Shown here: in pieces, positions 25,535 to 32,742 of the stretch
How positions within the stretch are numbered: the stretch's first letter is position 1
How the letters are laid out: each line of letters opens with the position of its first letter
Assembly (NCBI GenBank): GCA_031281255.1
Contig: JAITFR010000043.1
Coordinates: forward strand, 1 to 40,923
From: Oscillospiraceae bacterium
GTDB taxonomy: Bacteria; Bacillota; Clostridia; Oscillospirales; Oscillospiraceae
Length of the DNA stretch: 40,923 bases
Direction: 5' to 3'
Notes under the pieces: generated by a model
What the model saw: only the letters and a program-made list of their open reading frames with translations
The model's database searches: none
Told to the model about the DNA's origin: nothing
Position numbers and translations under genes: made by a program

Positions 25535-26017
25535 TCAACAAGAGCCTTGTGATAATGATATTAAACCTGAACGGCATATTTCCAGTATGCCGATTTCTTT
25601 TGCTTCTGTTATAAAACGTTCAAGCTTTTCTGAGCTGCCGGATATTTCTGCAATTATAAAGTTTTCGCCAAAATCCATTACATTTCCACTATAACTATTT
25701 ATAAACTCACTGATTTCTGTTTTGCTTTTTTTATCAAGCCTTAACTTTATTAGCATATGCTCTATAGAAACTGATTTGTTTTCGTCTAATAATACAACCA
25801 TTTTTACATCATGTAACTTCTTTAATTGTTCTATAACTTGATTCTTTGTATAATCATCACCTGTTGAAACTATTGTCATACGTGAATACTCGGGATTCTC
25901 AGTTTCACCAACAGCGAGACTGTCAATATTGTACCCACGTTTTGCATACAAACCTGCAACACGGTTTAATACACCAAAATGGTTTGAAACTATTATACCA
26001 ACTGTAAACTTGTTCAT
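25535..26017 (-). CDS. ilvN: Acetolactate synthase small (regulatory) subunit
   Basis: 160 residues with the ACT domain at the start (MNKFTVGIIVSNHFGVLNRVAGL, first part) and the C-terminal ALS small-subunit part. It gives valine feedback control and raises activity of IlvB. ATG 26017 is chosen over the upstream in-frame ATG because AAGGAGAG sits 3-8 nt before it and the family begins at the ACT strand. 14 bp after ilvB. Confidence 0.94.
   Translation of the reverse strand: MNKFTVGIIVSNHFGVLNRVAGLYAKRGYNIDSLAVGETENPEYSRMTIVSTGDDYTKNQVIEQLKKLHDVKMVVLLDENKSVSIEHMLIKLRLDKKSKTEISEFINSYSGNVMDFGENFIIAEISGSSEKLERFITEAKEIGILEICRSGLISLSQGSC
25572..25592 (+). terminator. Possible terminator of the DUF4015 gene, inside ilvN
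   Basis: CGGCATA (25572-25578) and TATGCCG (25586-25592) form a 7-bp stem with ATTTCTTTT after it on the plus strand. It lies 41 bp beyond the plus-strand stop and within the last codons of convergent ilvN. The tail is not a clean T run. Confidence 0.35.
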
Positions 26018-26031
26018 AACTCTCCTTATAT

Positions 26032-27714
26032 TTACTTCCAAATCATACCGGCGACACCTGCACCCGGTGGAATCATTGGAAGTACCTGCTCATCAATATT
26101 AATAACACATTCTATCAAATATGGTTTATCTGATGGTGAGTTTGCTAATGCTTTTTTTAATTCGACAATACTTGATACAGATATACCATCAGCTCCAAAT
26201 GCTTTAGCAAGAGTTGGGAAGTTTGTTTTTCGGTTCAGTGTTGTATTTGAATAATGTTTATTAAAAAACAAAGTCTGCCATTGGCGTACCATTCCAAGAG
26301 AGTTATTATTTAATAGAATTATCGTTATTGGAAGATTGTTTGTTACAGCTGTTGCAAGCTCAGTAAGATTCATACCAAAACTTCCATCACCTGTAATTAA
26401 TAATGTTCGCTTTTTATCAGCGGCAAAACAAGCTCCAATAGCTGCACCCATTCCATAACCCATTGCACCAAGTCCACCTGAGCTTATAAATGTACAGGGT
26501 TTTTCAAAACCATAATATTGTGCTGTCCACATTTGGTGCTGACCAACATCTGTTGTTACTATAGTATCTTCATCAAAAAAAGTATTAATTGTACTAATTA
26601 TATTTCCAGGTGAAAAGTTTTCATTTTGTACTTGATTGTCTTTCGTTTTATATTCTTGAACTTTATTTAACCAATCTTTGTTTGTTTCAATTTTAATATC
26701 GTTAATCTTTGATAGTAATACAGGTAATATTTCTTTTAAATCACCGTTGATACTAACATCAGTATAAATGTTTTTACCTATTTCAGCATTATCTATATCA
26801 ATGTGGATAATCTTTGTGTTATTTGAATACTTGCTTGCTGCACCTGTTGCTCTGTCAGAAAAACGTATACCAAGTGCTATAATCAGGTCTGCTTCAGATT
26901 TAGCCATATTTGAAGCATATCTGCCATGCATTCCGCTCATACCAAGATTTAATTCGTAGGAGCTTGGAACAGCTCCAATACCCATCATACTCATACCTAT
27001 TGGAGCATTTAGTATTTTTGATAGATTAACAACCTCAAGTCCTGTACCGGATGCTGTAACGCCACCACCGCAATAAATATATGGTTGTTTACAGTTAGAA
27101 ATAAGTTGAACAGCTTCGTTTATTTTTGATAATAGTTTTTCATGCTTATTATTTTTATCATTGTTAGCTAAAACGTTTTTGTTAATATTTTCTGAAATGT
27201 ACTCACACGCTGCTTTTTGAACATCTTTTGGAATGTCAATATGCACAGGGCCTTTTCTGCCGCTTTGTGCAATATTAAATGCATCAGTTAGTGTTTGCTG
27301 TAAATCTTTTACATCTCTTACGACATAACTATGTTTAACTATCGGCAATGTTACGCCAATAATATCAATATCTTGAAATGAATCCTGTCCAAGCATTGGT
27401 ACAGCAACATTACCTGTAATAAACACCACAGGTACAGAGTCAAGGTATGCATTAGCAATACCTGTAATCAGATTTGTTGCACCGGGCCCTCCTGTAGCAA
27501 AAACTACACCAACCTTACCAGACACTCTTGCATACGCATCAGCAGCAAAAGCCGCTCCTTGTTCATGTGCAGTTAAAATATGTTGAATATTTTTTGAGTT
27601 ATTATATAAAGCATCATAAATATCAATAACATACCCGCCGGGGTAGCCAAAAATAATTTCAACACCCTGATTAATAAGCTCATTTACAATAATTTCTGCA
27701 CCGGTTATTTTCAT
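26032..27714 (-). CDS. ilvB: Acetolactate synthase large (catalytic) subunit
   Basis: 560 residues. ThDP-enzyme signatures: the catalytic Glu in TAHEQGAAFAADAYAR, GGPGATNLITGIANA, and the ThDP/Mg site ITGDGSFGMNLTELATA with NNNSLGMV. It joins two pyruvates (or pyruvate and 2-oxobutyrate) in the first common step of valine, leucine and isoleucine synthesis. Paired with ilvN downstream. ATG 27714 (MKITGAEII) is preferred; the Shine-Dalgarno is poor (GTGAG). Divergent from the phosphopantetheinyl transferase gene across 41 bp. Confidence 0.95.
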   Translation of the reverse strand: MKITGAEIIVNELINQGVEIIFGYPGGYVIDIYDALYNNSKNIQHILTAHEQGAAFAADAYARVSGKVGVVFATGGPGATNLITGIANAYLDSVPVVFITGNVAVPMLGQDSFQDIDIIGVTLPIVKHSYVVRDVKDLQQTLTDAFNIAQSGRKGPVHIDIPKDVQKAACEYISENINKNVLANNDKNNKHEKLLSKINEAVQLISNCKQPYIYCGGGVTASGTGLEVVNLSKILNAPIGMSMMGIGAVPSSYELNLGMSGMHGRYASNMAKSEADLIIALGIRFSDRATGAASKYSNNTKIIHIDIDNAEIGKNIYTDVSINGDLKEILPVLLSKINDIKIETNKDWLNKVQEYKTKDNQVQNENFSPGNIISTINTFFDEDTIVTTDVGQHQMWTAQYYGFEKPCTFISSGGLGAMGYGMGAAIGACFAADKKRTLLITGDGSFGMNLTELATAVTNNLPITIILLNNNSLGMVRQWQTLFFNKHYSNTTLNRKTNFPTLAKAFGADGISVSSIVELKKALANSPSDKPYLIECVINIDEQVLPMIPPGAGVAGMIWK

Positions 27715-27737
27715 ACTCACAGAGTAGCATAGATATA

Positions 27738-27746
27738 TGGTATAAT
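27738..27746 (+). promoter_or_regulatory. Extended -10 promoter before the phosphopantetheinyl transferase gene
   Basis: TG-G-TATAAT (27738-27746), nine bases before ATG 27756, so the leader would be only about 2-3 nt. No good -35 was seen. Confidence 0.5.
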
Positions 27747-27755
27747 GCAAATATA

Positions 27756-28385
27756 ATGTTATATGTATTTGATGATATTGATTGTTTAGGTGATAGCTTT
27801 TTCACAAGAGTTGATAGCTTGCTCTCAAATCAAAGACGAGAAAAAGCACAGAAATACAAGTCTGTAAAAGAGCAAAACGCTTCAATTGCTGTGTTTTTAC
27901 TGCTTAGATTAGCATTAAAAGAGCAATATGGAATTAATGAAGCTGTAGAGTTTGGATATAATAGTAAAGAAAATGTCAGTAAACCTTATTTAATTGATTA
28001 TCCGGAGATACACTTTAATCTTAGTCATTGTAAAACTGCGGTTGCTTGTGCTGTTTTAGACATTGAGGTTGGTGTTGATGTTCAACACATAACCACAATA
28101 TCTGAAACTGTTGCAAAAAGAGTATTAACAGATAATGAGTATAAAGGTTTCAAAAAATCAAAAAAGCCAAACGAGTATTTTACAAAAATATGGACAATCA
28201 AAGAAAGTTATGTTAAAAAAACAGGACAGGGAATAGTTGCTGATTTTTCAAAAATTATCGCTGATGATTTATTAGATAAAACGATATATAAATCTAAAAA
28301 TTACATTTGTTGTATAACACAAAAAAACGCAGATATAAAACTAATTAAATACGAGGAGATTTTTGATGGACTATTATATAACTGA
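27756..28385 (+). CDS. Sfp-type 4'-phosphopantetheinyl transferase
   Basis: 209 residues. Family motifs FNLSHCKTAVACAV, GVDVQ (the Mg-binding G-x-D-x-E/Q) and WTIKESYVKKTGQG are present. It moves phosphopantetheine from CoA to a serine of carrier proteins. Sfp-type enzymes usually serve non-ribosomal peptide, polyketide or lysine-pathway carriers, but no such synthase is in the window; it may also serve fatty-acid ACP if AcpS is missing. CoaD, which makes the CoA precursor, lies 4 kb downstream on the same strand. It overlaps the ligase gene by 20 bp. No Shine-Dalgarno. Confidence 0.87.
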   Translation: MLYVFDDIDCLGDSFFTRVDSLLSNQRREKAQKYKSVKEQNASIAVFLLLRLALKEQYGINEAVEFGYNSKENVSKPYLIDYPEIHFNLSHCKTAVACAVLDIEVGVDVQHITTISETVAKRVLTDNEYKGFKKSKKPNEYFTKIWTIKESYVKKTGQGIVADFSKIIADDLLDKTIYKSKNYICCITQKNADIKLIKYEEIFDGLLYN

Positions 28386-29667
28386 TAAATATGTTAAGGA
28401 TTTGTTTAACCTTATCGCAAACACAAGCTCAAGCTTAAAAAAACGAGATATTTTAATAGACAACAAAGACAGAGAGCGAGTCACTTTATATTTGGAATAT
28501 TTGCTTAATCCATTTTTTGTCACAGGTATTTCAGAAAAGAAAATAACAAAAATCACTGACAAAGTTGCAACAATGAGATTTGAGAACTTTCCTGAGCTGA
28601 TGGAATATATTCTGGCTAATAACACAGGCAGTGATGAAGTGATAGCAAATATAAGGTCATTTTTAGATGAGCAAGAAATAGAAATGAAAAAGTTTTACTC
28701 ATCTATAATTACCAAAAGTGCAAAACTAGGGTGTGATGTTAAATCTGTTAATAAAGCATTTGGTAAGGAGATGATTCCTCAATGGGAAGTACAACAATCA
28801 TATAGTATTGAAAAATCACCATTAAAAGACGGCGAATGGTTTTCTTTATCTGAAAAGTTAAATGGAGTACGAGGTACATATTTTGAAGGTAAGATTTTCA
28901 GTAGACAAGGTAAGGAAATTGTTGGATTAGATCATATTATTACTGATATTAACAGGCTTTTTGATGAACCTGATTCTTGGGTTTTGGATGGGGAACTTGT
29001 AAGGATAAATAATGATGGACTATCTGATAATGAAAACTTTAGAGTTGGTACAGGTTTATTAGGGCAGGACGATGCTGATAAAAGTTGTATGCAGTTTGTT
29101 GTTTTTGATTTGCTTCCAAAGTTAGAGTTTGCAAGAGGGGAGAGCGAGCTTACATATAAAGAACGGCTTGTTCAGCTATATGAATTAAAGGATAGAATTA
29201 ATTCACTTAATATAACTTCATTAACTATTGTAAACATATTATACACCGGTAATGACCCGTCAGTTGTAGATGAGTTACTAGATAAAATGGTACATGAAGA
29301 CAAAGAAGGACTTATGCTTAATCGGGATAGCAAATATTACTGTAAAAGACATAATGGTATATTAAAAGTTAAAAGGTTTTATACTGTTGACCTTAGAGTA
29401 ATTGCAGTAGAAGAAGGTTCAGGTAGATTAGCAGGGAAGCTTGGTGCTTTTGTAGTTGATTATAAAGCTAATTCCTTAAATGTAGGCTCCGGTATGACAG
29501 ATGAACAACGTGATGAGTTTTGGATTATTAAAGATGAACTTATAGGAAGAGTTATTGAAGTCAAGTATAAAGAAGAAAGCAGTGACAAGAAAACCGGACT
29601 ATATAGTTTACAGTTCCCAATCTTTTTAATGCTAAGAGAAATCGGTAAAAACGTTAGTTATGATTAA
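28366..29667 (+). CDS. ATP-dependent DNA ligase-like nucleotidyltransferase
   Basis: 433 residues. Nucleotidyltransferase motifs are in order: motif I KLNGVR with the lysine to be adenylated at 164, motif III VLDGELV (Asp208, Glu210), motif IV KEGLM (313-317), motif V LKVKR (333-337). An OB-fold-like C-terminus follows. The N-terminal 130 residues show no known domain. Motif I has Asn where most DNA ligases have Asp (K-x-D-G). Bacteria replicate with the NAD-dependent LigA, so an ATP-dependent ligase is accessory, for repair or of phage origin. Start ATG 28366 with GAGGAG 8 nt upstream, inside the end of the transferase gene. An RNA ligase is a less likely alternative. Confidence 0.78.
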   Translation: MDYYITDKYVKDLFNLIANTSSSLKKRDILIDNKDRERVTLYLEYLLNPFFVTGISEKKITKITDKVATMRFENFPELMEYILANNTGSDEVIANIRSFLDEQEIEMKKFYSSIITKSAKLGCDVKSVNKAFGKEMIPQWEVQQSYSIEKSPLKDGEWFSLSEKLNGVRGTYFEGKIFSRQGKEIVGLDHIITDINRLFDEPDSWVLDGELVRINNDGLSDNENFRVGTGLLGQDDADKSCMQFVVFDLLPKLEFARGESELTYKERLVQLYELKDRINSLNITSLTIVNILYTGNDPSVVDELLDKMVHEDKEGLMLNRDSKYYCKRHNGILKVKRFYTVDLRVIAVEEGSGRLAGKLGAFVVDYKANSLNVGSGMTDEQRDEFWIIKDELIGRVIEVKYKEESSDKKTGLYSLQFPIFLMLREIGKNVSYD

Positions 29668-29682
29668 CTTGCAATGTTATTT

Positions 29683-29761
29683 ATGTAGGGGCGACCGTCC
29701 CCCGGTCGCCCGTGATAAAAGAAAATCCATGTAGGAGCGACCGTCCCCGGTCACCCGTGAT
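29683..29761. repeat. Two copies of a GGCGACC...GGTCGCC palindromic repeat
   Basis: Copy 1 at 29683-29716 and copy 2 at 29729-29761 share ATGTAGGRGCGACCGTC and CCGGTCRCCCGTGAT, start 46 bp apart and differ by a few bases. Each can form a GC-rich hairpin, in marked contrast to the AT-rich surroundings. They fill most of the 109-bp gap before uvrC. A related string, CCCCCGGTCGCGCCGGG, is in the rpsF leader (8793-8809). Confidence 0.8.
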
Positions 29762-29776
29762 TAGCAGGAAACAAAC

Positions 29777-31087
29777 ATGAACGATTTAAAAGAAAAAGCT
29801 TTAAGCTTACCACAGCTCCCCGGTGTTTATATCATGAAGGATGAGGCTGATGAGGTACTTTATATTGGCAAAGCATCAAGACTAAAAAACCGTGTGAGCA
29901 GCTACTTCAACCGTGAACATGATGGTAAAACCGAAGCGATGACTACAAAGATAGAAGATTTTGATGCTATTGTAGTTGAATCTGAGTTTGAAGCGCTACT
30001 CCTTGAGAACTCACTTATAAAAGAGTGCCGACCAAAATATAATGTTAAACTTCGTGATGATAAAGGATATCCTGTAATTAGAGTCGATGTACGTAAGGAA
30101 TACCCTGAGTTTAAGATTGTGTCAAATCCTGTTGACGATGGAGCGTTGTATCTTGGGCCTTTTGGAGGCAGAACTGATACACGCAGAGCTTTGGCTGAGG
30201 TTAGTAAAGCACTAAAATTACCTACTTGCGGTAAAAATATTAAACGAATTATCGGTACAACAAGACCATGCTTAAACTATGATATGGGAAACTGTTTGGG
30301 TTATTGCCAGAGAGCTGATTTAGCCGATGAATATAGAAACTCGATAGCAGCGGCAATAGATATTTTTCAAGGAAAAACAGGAAGTTTAATCAAACGATTA
30401 ACTAATGAAATGGAAGAAGCGTCAAATAATCTTTCGTTTGAGCAAGCTGCTGTTTTGCGTGATAGAATTAAAGCAATCAAGGTATTGGAACAAAAGCAAT
30501 TCTTTAAGGAAGAACCCATAGAAGAACATGCGCAGCTTTACAAAGAGAAGATGCTTAAAACACAAGAATGGTTAAAAAATGCTCTAAAACTTGAGAAAAC
30601 GCCAGAACGTATTGAGGCTTATGATATATCAAACACCGGAGCGTCAGACATAGTTGGGTCTATGACAGTTTTCATAAAAGGAAAACCACTAAAACGTGAT
30701 TACAGACGTTTTAAGATTAGATCAAAACGTAAACAAGATGACTATGGTAGTATGAAAGAAGTTGTTTCAAGACGTATAAAGCGTTATCTTGCTGATGATG
30801 ATAAGTTTTCAATTTTACCTGATTTGATGCTTATAGATGGTGGAGTTAACCACGCATCAGCAGTGCGTACTGTTTTACAAGATTTAAAAGTAAAAATCCC
30901 TGTTTTTGGAATGGTAAAGGATGCAAAGCACAGAACAAGAGCTCTTGTATCTCCGGATGGTGAAGAAATCGGTTTAGCATCTAATCCTGCTGCATTTGCA
31001 TTTATTGGTACAATTCAAGAAGAAACACATAGATTTGTTGTTGAATATCACAGAAAATTAAGATCAAAAACAATGCTGGAGAGCTAA
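29777..31087 (+). CDS. uvrC: Compact UvrC-like excinuclease subunit C
   Basis: 436 residues; usual UvrC is about 560-610. Present: GIY-YIG nuclease (about 10-95, PGVYIMKDE and LYIGKAS), the four iron-sulfur cysteines at 151, 165, 173 and 177 (spacing close to E. coli UvrC), the UVR motif that binds UvrB (about 205-240, FEQAAVLRDRIKAI) and the RNase H-like nuclease with Asp283 (YDISNTG), Asp354 (LIDGG) and His418 (THRF). Missing: most of the linker between the UVR motif and the RNase H domain, and the whole C-terminal HhH domain; the protein stops at HRKLRSKTMLES, exactly where HhH would begin. No frameshift remnant lies in the 44 bp before rsmD. All catalytic residues being kept argues for a working enzyme. 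Confidence 0.9.
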   Translation: MNDLKEKALSLPQLPGVYIMKDEADEVLYIGKASRLKNRVSSYFNREHDGKTEAMTTKIEDFDAIVVESEFEALLLENSLIKECRPKYNVKLRDDKGYPVIRVDVRKEYPEFKIVSNPVDDGALYLGPFGGRTDTRRALAEVSKALKLPTCGKNIKRIIGTTRPCLNYDMGNCLGYCQRADLADEYRNSIAAAIDIFQGKTGSLIKRLTNEMEEASNNLSFEQAAVLRDRIKAIKVLEQKQFFKEEPIEEHAQLYKEKMLKTQEWLKNALKLEKTPERIEAYDISNTGASDIVGSMTVFIKGKPLKRDYRRFKIRSKRKQDDYGSMKEVVSRRIKRYLADDDKFSILPDLMLIDGGVNHASAVRTVLQDLKVKIPVFGMVKDAKHRTRALVSPDGEEIGLASNPAAFAFIGTIQEETHRFVVEYHRKLRSKTMLES

Positions 31088-31131
31088 AGTAATATAAAAG
31101 ATTTAAAAATTGAGAATGGATTATTAATGAT

Positions 31132-31671
31132 ATGAGAATTATTAGTGGAACTGCAAGAGGACGGAAATTAAATACACTTAATGATAATGAGATAAAACCA
31201 TCAAGTGATATGGTAAAAGAAGCTGTGTTTAATATTATTCAATTTGATATTGAAGGGCGTAGGTTTTTAGATTTATACGCAGGTACCGGTCAGTTTGGAA
31301 TTGAAGCATTATCAAGAGGAGCAGAATCGGTTGATTTTGTAGATTCTAACTCAAATGCAACAAAGCTTATATACAAAAATCTAAAAACATGTGAGTTTTT
31401 GAGTAACTCAAAAGTATACAATCGTGAAGTTTTACGTTTTTTAGAAAATGATGAAAAATATGATTGTATTTTCTTAGACCCGCCATATGATACAGCTCTT
31501 GTAAATAAAACAATAAATAAAATAATAGAGTTTGACAAACTAAATATTAATGGTATAATGATTTGTGAATCAAAATGTGATGCATTTATATCAGAGATAA
31601 AAACCCCGTACATATTACAAAAAGAGTATAAATACGGAAAGATTAAGATAATAAAAATCACAAGAAGTTGA
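31132..31671 (+). CDS. rsmD: 16S rRNA (guanine(966)-N2)-methyltransferase RsmD
   Basis: 179 residues. N-terminal MRIISGTARGRKL, SAM-binding DLYAGTGQFGIEALSRGA and the catalytic FLDPPYD (N6/N2-methyltransferase D/N-P-P-Y) are clear. Followed by coaD with a one-base overlap (TGATG), the usual rsmD-coaD pair. The Shine-Dalgarno is weak (GAATGGA). Confidence 0.94.
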   Translation: MRIISGTARGRKLNTLNDNEIKPSSDMVKEAVFNIIQFDIEGRRFLDLYAGTGQFGIEALSRGAESVDFVDSNSNATKLIYKNLKTCEFLSNSKVYNREVLRFLENDEKYDCIFLDPPYDTALVNKTINKIIEFDKLNINGIMICESKCDAFISEIKTPYILQKEYKYGKIKIIKITRS

Positions 31672-32177
31672 TGTTAAAAATGAATATAGCAGTATATCCG
31701 GGTTCGTTTGATCCAATAACTCTCGGTCACTTAAACATAATAAGACGTGCAGCTTTGCTCTTTGATAAGCTCTATGTTTGTGTTATGATTAACTCAGAAA
31801 AGAAACCATTGTTTAATCGTGATGAAAGAGTTGATTTTATACAACGTTCGGTAGTACGATATAAAAATGTTGAGGTTGATTCTTCAGAAGAGTTGCTCGT
31901 AAAATACATGCAACAAAAAAATGCAAAGGTTATCATCAAAGGGTTACGTGCTGTTACTGATTTTGATAAAGAGTTCCAAATAGCATTGATTAATAGAAAA
32001 CTAGACTCAAGGATAGAAACTCTTTTTATGCCGTCCAGCGAAAAGTATACTTATATAAGTTCATCGGCAGTTAAAGAAATGGCACGATACGGTGATGACT
32101 TAAAAACATTTGTACCACACGAGATTATAGAAGATGTGATACAAAAAGTTGACAGCGAAGGGATGATGTTTAAGTGA
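31671..32177 (+). CDS. coaD: Phosphopantetheine adenylyltransferase
   Basis: 168 residues from ATG 31671. Nucleotidyltransferase motif PGSFDPITLGHLNIIRRA near the start and the late YISSSAVKEMARYG. It converts 4'-phosphopantetheine and ATP to dephospho-CoA, the fourth step of CoA synthesis. ATG 31671 is favoured for its overlap with the rsmD stop and AAGAAG upstream; ATG 31680 (MNIAVYPGSFD) is the alternative and fits the commonest family start. The next gene overlaps by 4 bp (GTGA). Confidence 0.95.
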   Translation: MLKMNIAVYPGSFDPITLGHLNIIRRAALLFDKLYVCVMINSEKKPLFNRDERVDFIQRSVVRYKNVEVDSSEELLVKYMQQKNAKVIIKGLRAVTDFDKEFQIALINRKLDSRIETLFMPSSEKYTYISSSAVKEMARYGDDLKTFVPHEIIEDVIQKVDSEGMMFK

Positions 32178-32716
32178 GCAGTAGAATACCGGAAATGCTC
32201 AATATGCTTCATGATATGATAACAGAGGCTTGGGGAGTTCCACTCGGTGCAGAAAAATGTGTTATAGATCGTGATAAAGCACTGGATATTTTAGACGAAA
32301 TACGAGGAGCGTTCCCGACAGAAATAGCCGAAGCAAAAAGACTGCTTGATGCACGTGCCGATTTTATAAATAATGCAAAACGTGAAGCAGAAGCAATAAA
32401 ACGTACAGCCGAAGAACAAGCAAGGCAATTAATTGACAGTCAGGAAGTTATAAGAGCTTCAAGAGCAAAAAGTAACGAAATGATCTCATATGCAGAGACT
32501 TCATCAAACGAGATACGGCGTGTTGCAAACGAGTACGTAGACGATGCAATGTCACGAACCGAAGGTGCTTTAGCAGCGGCTTTAGATGAAATAAAAAAAT
32601 CAAGAGTACGTTTTAAACGAGCTGCAAGAAACGCTATTGATGTTCCGCAGCCAGCACCTCCGACAGAACCACCATCAAGTCCGCCACCAATGATTGATTT
32701 CGATTTAGACGATTAA
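32174..32716 (+). CDS. Coiled-coil protein of unknown function downstream of coaD
   Basis: 180 residues from GTG 32174, which overlaps the coaD stop by 4 bp; AAGGGATG lies 8-10 nt upstream. A long charged helix (about 45-155, Ala/Glu/Arg-rich, reminiscent of ATP synthase b subunit, V-type subunit H or DivIVA coiled coils) is followed by a proline-rich tail (about 157-172) ending in FDLDD. No membrane segment. A protein of this shape after coaD is seen in other clostridia by my recollection; its role is not known. Scaffold or cell-division functions are speculation. Confidence 0.75.
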   Translation: MSSRIPEMLNMLHDMITEAWGVPLGAEKCVIDRDKALDILDEIRGAFPTEIAEAKRLLDARADFINNAKREAEAIKRTAEEQARQLIDSQEVIRASRAKSNEMISYAETSSNEIRRVANEYVDDAMSRTEGALAAALDEIKKSRVRFKRAARNAIDVPQPAPPTEPPSSPPPMIDFDLDD

Positions 32717-32742
32717 ACAAACCCCAAAACTAAGGGTGAATT

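Noticed and set aside
31088-31131. Frameshifted remnant of the UvrC HhH domain after the stop
   Set aside because: Only 44 bp lie before rsmD and none of the frames read as HhH sequence, so a simple nonsense or frameshift pseudogene does not explain the short protein.
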